41,430 nt of DNA, from NCBI GenBank assembly GCA_937898415.1, contig CALDLA010000029.1, positions 1 to 41,430 of the forward strand. Reading direction: 5' to 3'. This stretch comes from an uncultured Prevotellaceae bacterium (GTDB lineage: Bacteria; Bacteroidota; Bacteroidia; Bacteroidales; Bacteroidaceae). The number at the start of each line of letters is the position of its first letter. The stretch's first letter is position 1. This document shows positions 32,208 to 41,269 of this stretch, piece by piece. The notes under the pieces were generated by a model that saw only the letters and a list, made by a program, of their open reading frames with translations, was not told the origin of the DNA and did not search any database. Made by a program: the position numbers and the translations under genes.

Positions 32208-33713
32208 ATGATGTATGCACGTATGACTGCTGCCGAAGCTGCAGCACTGATTAAGAATGGTGAGAACATCGCCATGAGTGGCTTCACTCCCGCTGGCGTA
32301 GCTAAGGCTACGACGAAGGAACTGGCTAAGATTGCCCTGGCCGAGCATGAGGCTGGGCGCGAGTTTAAGGTTGGCATCTTCACGGGTGCGTCGACGGGAC
32401 AGTCGACTGACGGTGACCTGGCTAATGCACAGGCCATTAAGTACCGCGCCCCTTATACCACCAATCCCGACTTCCGCAAGCATGTAAATGCAGGCGAGAT
32501 TCCCTACAACGACCTGCACCTGAGCCACATGGCACAAGAACTGCGCTATGGTTTCTACGGCGACGTGGACTGGGCCATCCTCGAAGTCTGCGACATTGAG
32601 GATGCCGGCGACGACTGGCACGTTTATCTGACGGCTGCCGGCGGTATCTCGCCCACGGCTGCCCGTCTGGCGAAGAAGGTCATCTTGGAGTTGAACGCAT
32701 TCCACAGCCCCGATGCCAAGTATATCCACGACGTCTACGAACCGCTAGACCCGCCTTACCGCAAGCCCATCCCCATCTTCAACGTCAGCGACCGCATCGG
32801 TGTGCCCTATGTCTCGATTCCCAAGTCGAAGGTGGTGGGTGTCGTGGAGTGCAACATCCCCGACGAGGCCCGCGCCTTCAAGGACAGCGACCCCGTGACT
32901 GACAAGATTGGTTTCCTGACCGCTGAATTCCTGGTCGATGAGCTGCATAAGGGCCGTATCCCCAAGGAGTTCCTGCCCCTGCAGAGCGGCGTAGGCTCGA
33001 CGGCTAACGCTATCCTCGGTGCCTTAGGTGAGGACAAACACGTGCCCGACTTCAATATCTATACCGAAGTGCTGCAGGATGCTGTAGTCGGCATGATGAT
33101 GAACGGTCGCGTGAAGGACGCCTCTGCCTGCTCGCTGACCGTCTCGAACGAATGCTTGAAACAGGTGTACGACAATATGGACTACTTCAAGAACCACCTG
33201 ACGCTGCGCCAGAGCGAGATTTCGAACCACCCGGCAGTCATCCGCCGTCTGGGTGTCATCGCCATCAACACTGCTATCGAGGTCGATATCTATGGTAACG
33301 CCAACTCTACCCACATCAGCGGTACGAAGATGATGAACGGTATCGGTGGTTCGGGCGACTTCATCCGCAACGCCTACCTCTCCATCTTCACCTGTCCCTC
33401 AGTGGCCAAGGGCGGCCTCATCTCCAGTATCGTTCCCTTCGTCACCCACCAGGACTCGTCGGAGCACGACGTCAACATCATTGTCACGGAGCAGGGTGTT
33501 GCCGACCTGCGCGGCAAGAGCCCGATGCAGCGCGCACAGACCATCATCGAGAACTGTGCCCACCCCGACTACAAGCAGCTGCTCTGGGACTACCTGAAGC
33601 TCGGCACCGGCGGACATACCCGCCACTGCCTCACTGCCGCCTTCGCCATGCACGACACGTTGGCTCGTAAGGGCGACATGAAGCTGACCGATTTCTCGGA
33701 ATACATCAAATAA
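32208..33713 (+). CDS. Acetyl-CoA hydrolase/CoA-transferase family protein (probable succinate:acetate CoA-transferase)
   Basis: This is a 501-residue class I CoA-transferase of the Cat1/AarC type. The N-terminal half has NIAMSGFTPAGVAK; the catalytic glutamate is expected at about Glu287 in IYTEVLQDAV; GGSGDFIRNAYLSIF, then THQDSSEHDVNIIVTEQGVADLRGKSP, are C-terminal signatures. Such enzymes move CoA between succinyl-CoA and acetate in fermenting Bacteroidales. The partner acid cannot be decided from sequence. It heads a tight five-gene run. The start may be the first or second ATG. Confidence 0.88.
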   Translation: MMYARMTAAEAAALIKNGENIAMSGFTPAGVAKATTKELAKIALAEHEAGREFKVGIFTGASTGQSTDGDLANAQAIKYRAPYTTNPDFRKHVNAGEIPYNDLHLSHMAQELRYGFYGDVDWAILEVCDIEDAGDDWHVYLTAAGGISPTAARLAKKVILELNAFHSPDAKYIHDVYEPLDPPYRKPIPIFNVSDRIGVPYVSIPKSKVVGVVECNIPDEARAFKDSDPVTDKIGFLTAEFLVDELHKGRIPKEFLPLQSGVGSTANAILGALGEDKHVPDFNIYTEVLQDAVVGMMMNGRVKDASACSLTVSNECLKQVYDNMDYFKNHLTLRQSEISNHPAVIRRLGVIAINTAIEVDIYGNANSTHISGTKMMNGIGGSGDFIRNAYLSIFTCPSVAKGGLISSIVPFVTHQDSSEHDVNIIVTEQGVADLRGKSPMQRAQTIIENCAHPDYKQLLWDYLKLGTGGHTRHCLTAAFAMHDTLARKGDMKLTDFSEYIK

Positions 33714-33742
33714 GGGATGAACTATAAAGCAAAAACGGCAGA

Positions 33743-34300
33743 ATGGACGAACAACTGAAACAGATAGGTGAGCGGCTGCGCGGACTGCGCGACGTGCTCG
33801 ACATCCCCGTGAGCGAGATGGCTGAGACCATCGGCATCGATGCGGAGAAGTATGAGAAGATTGAGAAGGGCGAACTGGACATCACGATTTCGAACCTGAT
33901 GAAGATTGCCCATAAATACGGTGTGTCAACAGAAGAGCTGATCTTCGCTGAGGCCCCCCACATGAAGTCGTACTACGTGACCCGCAAGGGACAAGGCATG
34001 AGCATCGAGCGCACAAAGGCCTACAAGTATCAGAGTCTCGTGGGTGGTTTCGTGAACCACAAGGCCGACGTCTTCATCGTGACCGTTGAGCCGAAGCCAG
34101 GAGTACGCACCATTTACAAGAACTCACACCCGGGACAGGAGTTCAACCTTGTCTTGGAGGGCAGTATGGAGCTCTACATCGGCGGCAAGACGATGGTACT
34201 TGAGGAGGGCGACAGTATCTACTTCGACTCCACCAAGCCCCACGGCATGCTGGCCGTAGGCGACAAGCCCGTGAAATTCTTAGCATTCACAGTAGAATAA
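33743..34300 (+). CDS. XRE-type regulator with C-terminal cupin domain
   Basis: This is a 185-residue protein. A helix-turn-helix of the XRE/Cro type spans about 8-62 (RLRGLRDVLDIPVSEMAETIGID, then KYGVSTEELIF). A cupin barrel occupies about 95-183 (HPGQEFNLVLEGSMELYIGGKTMVLEEGDSIYFDSTKPHGML). These proteins usually sense a small ligand in the cupin and control neighbouring genes. It lies 29 bases after the CoA-transferase and 11 before the acyl-CoA synthetase, so these are its probable targets. Confidence 0.88.
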   Translation: MDEQLKQIGERLRGLRDVLDIPVSEMAETIGIDAEKYEKIEKGELDITISNLMKIAHKYGVSTEELIFAEAPHMKSYYVTRKGQGMSIERTKAYKYQSLVGGFVNHKADVFIVTVEPKPGVRTIYKNSHPGQEFNLVLEGSMELYIGGKTMVLEEGDSIYFDSTKPHGMLAVGDKPVKFLAFTVE

Positions 34301-34311
34301 ATTAGACTTAT

Positions 34312-35964
34312 ATGGTAGAAAGATTTTTGAAGCAGACAACGTTCACGTCTGTAGAGGATTACAACAAGAATCTGGAGTTCATCATCCCCGAGAACTTCAA
34401 CTTCGCCTACGACGTAATGGATGTCTGGGCTGAGGAGAAACCCGACGGGCTGGCCATCCTCTGGACTAACGACCAGGGCGAGGAAAGACGCACGACATTC
34501 GCAGAACTGAAGGAACAGACTGACCAAGCCGCCTCCTACCTGCAGACGCTGGGCATCGGCAAAAACGACCCTGTGATGCTCATCCTGAAGCGCCACTATG
34601 AGTGGTGGGTCATCATGCTGGCGCTGTGTAAGATTGGTGCCATCGTCATTCCCGCCACCCACATGCTGACGAAGCACGATTACGTCTATCGCAACACCAG
34701 GGCATCAGTGAAAGCCATCATCTGCGCCGACGACGATTATATTATCGGCCAGATTAAGCTGGCTATGCCAGAGAGTCCGACAGTGAAGCAATATATCACA
34801 TTGCGCGACGAAGAGGGTTTCCACAACTGGAGGAAAGAATGTCAAGAAGCTCCGAAGTTCCAGCGTCCCGCCTTCGTCAACGACAATGACGACACAATGC
34901 TGATGTACTTCACCTCGGGCACCAGCGGCGAGCCGAAGATGGTGGCCCACGACTACCTCTATGCTATGGGCCACCTGTCGACGGGTGTGTTCTGGCATAA
35001 CCTGCATGAAGGTTCGCTGCACCTCACCGTAGCCGATACGGGATGGGGAAAGGCCGTCTGGGGCAAGTTCTACGGACAGTGGTTTGCCGGCGCAACGGTG
35101 TTTGTGTTCGACCATGAGAAGTTCAACGCCGACACGCTGCTGCGCCAGATGGAGAAATACAAGGTGACGAGCTTCTGCGCGCCGCCTACCATCTACCGCT
35201 TCATGATTCGCGAAGACCTGAGCAAGTACGACCTGAGCAGCCTCGAATACTGCTGTACGGCCGGCGAGGCACTCAACCCTGCCGTCTTCGACAAGCTCAA
35301 GGAGAAGACCGGCCTCAACATCATGGAGGGCTTCGGCCAGACGGAAACCACGATGACACTGGGCACCTTCCCCTGGATGACGCCCAAACCTGGAAGCATG
35401 GGCATCCCCAACGCCCAGTACGACATCGACCTGCTGCGCGCCGACGGGACCAGTTGTGAGGACGGTGAGAAGGGCGAAATCGTTATCCGCGTGGGCGACC
35501 GCAAGCCCATCGGTCTGTTCAAGGAGTACTACCGCGACAAGGAGAAGACACGCGAGGCCTGGCACGACGGTTATTACCATACCGGCGATATGGCGTGGCG
35601 CGACGAGGACGGCTACTACTGGTTTGAGGGCCGCATTGACGACGTCATCAAGTCCAGCGGCTACCGCATCGGCCCGTTCGAGGTGGAGAGTGCGCTGATG
35701 ACCCACCCCGCTGTCGTAGAGTGTGCCATCACTGGTGTGCCCGACGACATCCGCGGTATGGTGGTCAAGGCCACCGTCGTGCTCGGCAAGGAGTGGAAGG
35801 ACAAGGCTGGCGACGACCTCATCAAGGAGTTGCAGCAGCACGTCAAGAAGGAGACTGCCCCCTATAAGTACCCGCGCATCATCGAGTTCGTCGACGAACT
35901 GCCGAAGACCATCAGCGGCAAGATCCGTCGCGTGGAGATTCGCCAAAAGGACGCAGAGAAATGA
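34312..35964 (+). CDS. AMP-forming acyl-CoA synthetase
   Basis: This is a 550-residue ANL-family enzyme that activates a carboxylic acid to its CoA ester with ATP. The P-loop is YFTSGTSGEPKMVAH; the adenylate motifs are GFGQTETT and YHTGDMAWRDEDGYYWFEGR; the hinge and catalytic lysine region is IKSSGYRIGPFEVE and, near the end, PKTISGKIRR. The size fits acetyl/medium-chain acyl-CoA synthetases of the MACS group. The substrate is not decidable. The stop overlaps proB (ATGA). Confidence 0.88.
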   Translation: MVERFLKQTTFTSVEDYNKNLEFIIPENFNFAYDVMDVWAEEKPDGLAILWTNDQGEERRTTFAELKEQTDQAASYLQTLGIGKNDPVMLILKRHYEWWVIMLALCKIGAIVIPATHMLTKHDYVYRNTRASVKAIICADDDYIIGQIKLAMPESPTVKQYITLRDEEGFHNWRKECQEAPKFQRPAFVNDNDDTMLMYFTSGTSGEPKMVAHDYLYAMGHLSTGVFWHNLHEGSLHLTVADTGWGKAVWGKFYGQWFAGATVFVFDHEKFNADTLLRQMEKYKVTSFCAPPTIYRFMIREDLSKYDLSSLEYCCTAGEALNPAVFDKLKEKTGLNIMEGFGQTETTMTLGTFPWMTPKPGSMGIPNAQYDIDLLRADGTSCEDGEKGEIVIRVGDRKPIGLFKEYYRDKEKTREAWHDGYYHTGDMAWRDEDGYYWFEGRIDDVIKSSGYRIGPFEVESALMTHPAVVECAITGVPDDIRGMVVKATVVLGKEWKDKAGDDLIKELQQHVKKETAPYKYPRIIEFVDELPKTISGKIRRVEIRQKDAEK

Positions 35965-36731
35965 AACGAATAGTTGTGAAGGTTGGCTCGAACGTGCTGA
36001 CCCGCAAGGACGGAAAACTCGACGTCACCCGTATGTCGGCACTCGTCGACCAGATAGCCGGACTCCGCCGACAGGGCATAGAGGTCATCCTCGTATCGTC
36101 AGGAGCCGTGGCCTGCGGACGGCGGGAACTCGTCGTCGACCATTCGCTCGACTCGGTGGAGCAGCGGCAGCTGTTCAGCGCCGTCGGACAGGTGAAGCTC
36201 GTGGGACTATACTACGACCTGTTCCGCGAATTTGGTATTCACGTCGGCCAGGTGCTGACCATGAAGGAGAACTTCCAACCTGGCGAACAATACCAAAACC
36301 AGCGCGCCTGTATGACGGTGATGTTAGAAAACGACGTGCTGCCTATTGTCAATGAGAACGACACGGTCTCAGTCACTGAGCTGATGTTCACTGATAACGA
36401 CGAGCTGAGCGGCCTCATCGCCCAGATGATGGAGGCCGACACGCTAATCCTTTTGTCGAACATCGACGGTATTTACGACGGCCATCCTGACGACCCCTCT
36501 TCACGTATCATACCGGAAGTGGCCCCCGGCCGTGACCTGTCCCAATACATCAAAGAGGAGAAGAGTGCCTTCGGCCGCGGTGGCATGCATTCCAAATACA
36601 CTACTGCCCAGAAGGTGCAGCAGGCGGGTATCCGCGTCATCATTGCCAACGGCGAACGTGAAAATATCCTCCTCGACCTGATGGAGCATAAAGACCAAAC
36701 CCCACATACAGAGTTTACGCCATGCAACTAA
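35961..36731 (+). CDS. proB: Glutamate 5-kinase
   Basis: This is a 256-residue amino acid kinase, the first step of proline synthesis. KVGSNVLTRKDGKLD (about 7-21) binds ATP, SSGAVACGRREL follows, and NENDTVSV (about 132-139) plus the FTDNDELSGLIA region bind glutamate and are the site of proline feedback. It ends without the PUA domain found in E. coli ProB, a common short form. It overlaps the acyl-CoA synthetase by ATGA and proA by 10 bases. Confidence 0.94.
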   Translation: MKRIVVKVGSNVLTRKDGKLDVTRMSALVDQIAGLRRQGIEVILVSSGAVACGRRELVVDHSLDSVEQRQLFSAVGQVKLVGLYYDLFREFGIHVGQVLTMKENFQPGEQYQNQRACMTVMLENDVLPIVNENDTVSVTELMFTDNDELSGLIAQMMEADTLILLSNIDGIYDGHPDDPSSRIIPEVAPGRDLSQYIKEEKSAFGRGGMHSKYTTAQKVQQAGIRVIIANGERENILLDLMEHKDQTPHTEFTPCN

Positions 36732-37963
36732 AAGAGACATTTGAGAAAGTGAAGCGAGCCAGCAAAAGCCTGGCACTGCTGAGCGACGAGCAACGGAATA
36801 AGATTCTGCTGGCCGTTGCCGATGCTATCGTACAAAATAAGGTCAGGATCTTAGAGGCTAATGCTCAGGACCTGGCGAAAATGTCGAAGGACAATCCGCT
36901 CTACGACCGTCTGCAACTGACAGACAGCCGGCTGGAGGGAATCGCTGCCGACATGAGGAACGTCGCCACCCTACCCTCACCCTTAGGACATATCACCAAG
37001 CAGAAGGTGCTGCCCAACGGTCTGCGACTCTGCAGGGTGAGCGTACCCTTCGGCGTTATCGGCATGATATACGAAGCCCGTCCCAATGTGACGTTTGACG
37101 TCTTCTCGCTCTGTTTCAAGAGTGGCAACGCCTGCGTACTGAAAGGCGGCAAGGATGCCGACTGCTCAAACCGCGAAGAGGTGGCGCTGATTCATGAGAT
37201 ACTGGAGAAATACGGTGTATCAAAGGAAGTAGTTGCCCTGCTGCCCGCCACCCACGAGGCTACGGGCGAGATGCTGAATGCCGTGGGCTATGTAGACCTC
37301 TGCATCCCCCGTGGTGGACGCAAGCTCATCGACTTCGTCCGCGACACCGCCCGTATCCCAGTCATCGAGACTGGTGCCGGCGTGGTGAACACCTACTTCG
37401 ACAAGGACGGCGACTTGGAGATGGGCAAGGCCATCATCAACAATGCCAAGACGCGTCGCGTCTCAGTCTGCAATGCCCTCGACTGCCTGCTGGTACATGT
37501 AGACAGACTAAGCATCCTAAAGGAACTGGTAGGGCCTATGGCCAGCAAGAACGTTATTATCTATGCTGACGAACAGGCCTATGCTGCCCTTGACGGCAAA
37601 TACCCTCTGCTGGAACATGCTACGGAAGACTGCTTCGGCACGGAGTTCATGGACTACAAAATGGCCGTGAAGACCGTTGCGTCATTAGACGAGGCTTTAG
37701 AGCACATCGACGAGAACGGATCCGGACACAGCGAAGCTATCGTGACCATGAACGAGCAGACTGCCCGCAAGTTCCAGGCTCATGTCGACGCTGCCTGCGT
37801 CTACTGGAATGCGCCGACATCGTTTACCGACGGCGCACAGTTCGGACTGGGTGCTGAGATAGGCATCTCAACACAAAAGCTTGGTCCCCGCGGCCCTATG
37901 GCCTTGGAGGAAATCACTACGTATAAATGGTTGATTGAAGGCGAAGGCCAGACACGACCTTAA
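36722..37963 (+). CDS. proA: Glutamate-5-semialdehyde dehydrogenase (gamma-glutamyl phosphate reductase)
   Basis: This is a 413-residue NADPH-dependent reductase of the aldehyde dehydrogenase superfamily, the second proline step. PFGVIGMIYEARPNVTFDV (about 101-119) and the catalytic cysteine in RRVSVCNALDCLL are clear; the C-terminus has FGLGAEIGISTQKLGPRGPM. The start overlaps proB, indicating coupled production. The stop codon overlaps the stop of the converging Nudix gene by four bases. Confidence 0.95.
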   Translation: MQLKETFEKVKRASKSLALLSDEQRNKILLAVADAIVQNKVRILEANAQDLAKMSKDNPLYDRLQLTDSRLEGIAADMRNVATLPSPLGHITKQKVLPNGLRLCRVSVPFGVIGMIYEARPNVTFDVFSLCFKSGNACVLKGGKDADCSNREEVALIHEILEKYGVSKEVVALLPATHEATGEMLNAVGYVDLCIPRGGRKLIDFVRDTARIPVIETGAGVVNTYFDKDGDLEMGKAIINNAKTRRVSVCNALDCLLVHVDRLSILKELVGPMASKNVIIYADEQAYAALDGKYPLLEHATEDCFGTEFMDYKMAVKTVASLDEALEHIDENGSGHSEAIVTMNEQTARKFQAHVDAACVYWNAPTSFTDGAQFGLGAEIGISTQKLGPRGPMALEEITTYKWLIEGEGQTRP

Positions 37964-38496
37964 TACTTCTCCCACAAACGTTCCTCGAGGAAACGCTCCA
38001 CGGCGTGGCGGATAGACGTCAGACCGAAATCGGCAGGCTTCACCTCACTGACAGGAATCCATAGGCAGTCGGCGGCATCGTCGGCTGCCTTTGGTTTTAC
38101 ATCATCGGGAACGCGGACAAGGAAGTCAGCGTCGAGGGTATGGATGTACATACCACTATACAGATATTGGTTTGGCATCGAGTAGAGGTAAGTCATCTTG
38201 CCCACGTCCAATCCAGTTTCCTCCTTGATTTCCCTGCGCATACCCTCCTCTATCGTCTCACACATATCCACAAAACCGCCTACAAGGTCGAGTGTACCCT
38301 TGGCAGGCTCCTTACCACGGCGTACCACCAGCATCTCGTTTCTTGTATTCAATATGATGGCCGCCGTCGCTGCACTGGGATTGGCGTAATAGACAAAGCC
38401 GCAATCAGTGCAGGCCTTGCTCTTGAAATTATGTTCTACCCAATAACTGCTGCCACAAACGGGGCAGTACCTGAATTTCTCTAACGGATGCATCAT
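37960..38496 (-). CDS. Nudix hydrolase with N-terminal zinc ribbon
   Basis: This is a 178-residue protein. A zinc ribbon comes first (Cys11, Cys14, Cys29, Cys32: CPVC, CTDC). A complete Nudix box runs from about Gly74 (GFVDMCE, then REIKEETGL), so it should hydrolyse a nucleoside diphosphate linked to another group. The layout is NADH-pyrophosphatase-like (NudC-like), but the protein is shorter and the substrate is not decidable. It starts directly at the stop of the esterase gene, giving a three-gene leftward operon. Confidence 0.87.
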   Translation of the reverse strand: MMHPLEKFRYCPVCGSSYWVEHNFKSKACTDCGFVYYANPSAATAAIILNTRNEMLVVRRGKEPAKGTLDLVGGFVDMCETIEEGMRREIKEETGLDVGKMTYLYSMPNQYLYSGMYIHTLDADFLVRVPDDVKPKAADDAADCLWIPVSEVKPADFGLTSIRHAVERFLEERLWEKY

Positions 38497-39948
38497 TTAC
38501 CAATTATCTGTACGGAATGGGAACAACGGCAACCCGGCACCATTCTTCAAATTACCAATTTGGAAGTTCTTGAAACAATAGCGTACAGCCACAGGCTTCT
38601 TCACCTCAGGACTGACAACGATGATAGCCTCATCCCAATAGCCACCACCGGGTTGCCAAAAGTGGCTGGCCTTGGCTTTATGGAATACACGGTCTTCGCC
38701 GGCAACCTCAAAACCCTCTATCTGCTCAAACGGAGCCTCACAACCATAGTTGTCTTGCGTATGAACGAATACTGTATCATTCTTGACGGTCATATCCTTA
38801 AATGAAGCGCTTTTATACCACAGACCTTCCATTCCATAGTCGCGTACCAGTGCCGTATAGGCCAACCGTTCACCAACAGGCTGCTTCTGCGCAGGGTGAA
38901 TCTGCGTTGTCTCATAGGGATAAACCAGGTCGTTGATACATATCAATGAGCTGTTGGGAATCATCTGGGCGGCCCGCTGCTGTTGTTCACGAAGCAAGGA
39001 GCCCTGCGTCCCGTTCACATCGTCGTAGTGATAAGGGGCTATCTCAACAAAGTAGAACGGTATCTCACCCAGTCCGAACTGACCACGCCACTGCTCCACC
39101 AACACTTTCAGTCTTTCAGAATACTGATTGCCAGGATCGCCAACATTCGAACATCCCTGATAATAAAGAATGCCCTTCACCGTATAGTTCAGGATGGGGT
39201 TGAACGTGCCATTACCCCAAAGTAGTGAGCGCAGATAGTCCGTCGGCCACTGCTTGACAATTTCCACAGAATCCACAGGGTCGTTTGTATATCGCTGCAG
39301 GTTCTCCTTCGTGAGCCAGCTTTCCACACGACTGCCGCCCTTATTGGCCTCAATCAGTCCAACGGGGATATCAAGTGTACGGCTTAGCAGACGGGCAAAG
39401 AAATAACCGGTAGCAGAGAACTCTCCCACCGTCCTATAGGAGCACAGCCTCCACTCGCACTCAGCATCGTCGAGCGGACGGCTACTCATCACACTGGGAA
39501 CCTTGATACTACGAACACCTTTCGAATTAACCGCATCCAACACCACTTGGTTGTAGCCCTCGACAGGACATTGGCCAAAACCCTTGACTGGCATCTCCAT
39601 ATTCGACTGTCCTGCACAAACCCAAACCTCGCCGCTCACAATGCCAGCGATGGACAGTGGTCCATCGCCATTGTCAAACGTAATGGTCAGCGGCTCGTAC
39701 GATGCCTTAGGTGTTTTAGGTGTCTTTACCAACCATGCGCCATCCATACCGGCTTTTGCCTTTACCACTTGACTGCTCCAGGATGTAGTAACCTTCACCT
39801 CACTACCAGGCTTAGCCCATCCCCATAGACGAGCCTCTGTCTGCTGTTGCAACACCATGTTGTCGCCGACAAGGTGCGACAACCGAACCTTGGCTTGTAT
39901 GGAAAGGGACAGTACAATCCCACAAAACAAAAGGAATAACCTTCTCAT
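38497..39948 (-). CDS. Sialate O-acetylesterase-type SGNH hydrolase, exported
   Basis: This is a 483-residue protein with a signal peptide (1-19). The nucleophile Ser115 sits in the block GEVWVCAGQSNMEMP, and the likely catalytic His in the IHPAQKQPVGERLA block near residue 350. Family members remove acetyl groups from sialic acid or other glycans outside the cytoplasm. It is three bases downstream of the lipoprotein gene and directly followed by the Nudix gene. No sialidase or polysaccharide locus is next to it, so the substrate is open. Confidence 0.85.
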   Translation of the reverse strand: MRRLFLLFCGIVLSLSIQAKVRLSHLVGDNMVLQQQTEARLWGWAKPGSEVKVTTSWSSQVVKAKAGMDGAWLVKTPKTPKASYEPLTITFDNGDGPLSIAGIVSGEVWVCAGQSNMEMPVKGFGQCPVEGYNQVVLDAVNSKGVRSIKVPSVMSSRPLDDAECEWRLCSYRTVGEFSATGYFFARLLSRTLDIPVGLIEANKGGSRVESWLTKENLQRYTNDPVDSVEIVKQWPTDYLRSLLWGNGTFNPILNYTVKGILYYQGCSNVGDPGNQYSERLKVLVEQWRGQFGLGEIPFYFVEIAPYHYDDVNGTQGSLLREQQQRAAQMIPNSSLICINDLVYPYETTQIHPAQKQPVGERLAYTALVRDYGMEGLWYKSASFKDMTVKNDTVFVHTQDNYGCEAPFEQIEGFEVAGEDRVFHKAKASHFWQPGGGYWDEAIIVVSPEVKKPVAVRYCFKNFQIGNLKNGAGLPLFPFRTDNW

Positions 39949-39951
39949 CGT

Positions 39952-41109
39952 CTAAAGCAGCGCTTTGATTTCAGCATCCAAGTCCTTCATCTGGCTCGAA
40001 CGTTTCACAAGATTGTTCTGACGGTCTATCAAAAAGAACTCTGGAACCGTCGGTACGTTATAATACATGAGTAACGCCGAATTCAAGCCTTCTGCATCGC
40101 GTACGCTGATCCAAGGCAACGCAGCAGTCATCTGTTTCCAGAAATGCTCATCCTGATCAAGCGACACCTGGAAAATCTCCAGTCCCTGCCCATGATACTT
40201 ATTGTAATACTCACGAAGCATCAGGATACGTTTAGGCGAGTCTTCCAAGGCAAATACGTGGAAATCGAGCAACACCACCTTACCCTTCAGGTCAGTCAGG
40301 CGGCGCACTTGCCCCTTGTTGTCTGTCAGCTCCACCTCTATCACGCCCGACTCCACAACCTCGACCATATCGTCAAGTGACCGAGCTTGGTTCTTCGATT
40401 CAATGATACGGACGTTTCTCATGCCTTCAATAGCTATATTGTGAAGGTTCTCACCACGCAAGGCTCCAGGATGGAAAGTGTCCCAACATGTGGCCACAGC
40501 GGCAAACACCTTGCTGTCATCGCTATTATTCTTCGGGTCGAAAATGAGCCACGGCCCGATCGTCTGGAATAAGGCAAAATATGAATAACTCTTATATGGT
40601 TCCTTGAAGATATAATCCTGCTTCACCACCTCTTTATAACTATTGATCATGCGCAGCACAGAGTCACGCAACTCGCTGGGTGTAAGGGTGCCACTGACTT
40701 CCAAGGCGATGGCACGTTCCTGTAGTTCTATCTGCTTCAATGCCAGCTCCTTGATCTTCTGGTTGTTGTCCGAACCGCTGATTTCATAGGCGGTAGCCAT
40801 CTGCGGATACTGAGCCTTGACGGTGACGGTCTCCGTCGAGTCAATCGCTACATTGATAATCTGGTCACTGATGCGCAGCCGGTAAAACTCAGGAGCCTCA
40901 GGGGCCTCTCCGCTGAACGAGAACCTGCCATCAGCATCAAGTGTCACCGTTCCTATTTCTTCTATACCGTTCAAGCCGACATTCTCAAAATAGAGTACCG
41001 AGTCCTTGGCGTTAGCCACTGTTCCTTCTACGTGGAACTTCTTTCCTCCACAGGCAACCGTCAGCACGGCGACGACGCCCATCATCAGTATCTTTGCTAT
41101 ATTCTTCAT
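39952..41109 (-). CDS. DUF4369/thioredoxin-fold lipoprotein lacking the CXXC motif
   Basis: This is a 385-residue protein. The lipobox LTVAC places the lipid on Cys20. Residues about 25-120 form a DUF4369-like beta domain (FHVEGTVANAKDSVLYFEN), followed by a helical region. The C-terminal about 130 residues are a TlpA-type thioredoxin fold (LKGKVVLLDFHVFAL, then LEIFQVSLDQDEHFWKQ, then YNVPTVPEFFLID). The normal CxxC after the first strand is replaced by FHVFALEDSPKR, so it should not be an oxidoreductase; the cis-Pro region (VPTVPE) is kept. It heads the leftward operon. Confidence 0.85.
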   Translation of the reverse strand: MKNIAKILMMGVVAVLTVACGGKKFHVEGTVANAKDSVLYFENVGLNGIEEIGTVTLDADGRFSFSGEAPEAPEFYRLRISDQIINVAIDSTETVTVKAQYPQMATAYEISGSDNNQKIKELALKQIELQERAIALEVSGTLTPSELRDSVLRMINSYKEVVKQDYIFKEPYKSYSYFALFQTIGPWLIFDPKNNSDDSKVFAAVATCWDTFHPGALRGENLHNIAIEGMRNVRIIESKNQARSLDDMVEVVESGVIEVELTDNKGQVRRLTDLKGKVVLLDFHVFALEDSPKRILMLREYYNKYHGQGLEIFQVSLDQDEHFWKQMTAALPWISVRDAEGLNSALLMYYNVPTVPEFFLIDRQNNLVKRSSQMKDLDAEIKALL

Positions 41110-41132
41110 TGCGTAGTATTTCTTTTTGGCTG

Positions 41133-41140
41133 CAAAGGTA
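41133..41140 (-). promoter_or_regulatory. Promoter -7 box of the lipoprotein-esterase-Nudix operon
   Basis: TACCTTTG on the minus strand, 24 bases before the ATG at 41109. The -33 region is A/T-rich without a clear TTTG. It is divergent from the pnp promoter. Confidence 0.6.
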
Positions 41141-41203
41141 GTACAAAATTCATAAAAAACGAAAAATAATCTGCTTTTATTCGTTTATTCGTTTAATAAT
41201 ATG

Positions 41204-41211
41204 TACCTTTG
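41204..41211 (+). promoter_or_regulatory. pnp promoter -7 box
   Basis: TACCTTTG, 58 bases before the ATG. The upstream region holds repeated TTCGTTTA words rather than a standard TTTG. Confidence 0.6.
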
Positions 41212-41222
41212 CACAGTTTTTG

Positions 41223-41240
41223 GCGCACTGTGCGCTTTTT
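41223..41240 (+). promoter_or_regulatory. Hairpin with T run in the pnp leader
   Basis: GCGCAC-T-GTGCGC (41223-41235) followed by TTTTT lies just after the expected transcription start and before pnp. The stem is short (five to six G/C pairs). It could be an attenuator or a processing site; in E. coli the pnp leader hairpin is where PNPase controls its own mRNA. Confidence 0.45.
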
Positions 41241-41269
41241 ATTTATTTTTCAGATGTTTTTAAATTAAG

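Noticed and set aside
34705..35946. 413-residue open frame on the minus strand
   Set aside because: It lies antisense to the acyl-CoA synthetase, shows no recognisable domain, and is explained by the GC-skewed third positions of the real gene. The same applies to other long antisense frames such as 1852-2754, 28270-29130 and 25180-26040.
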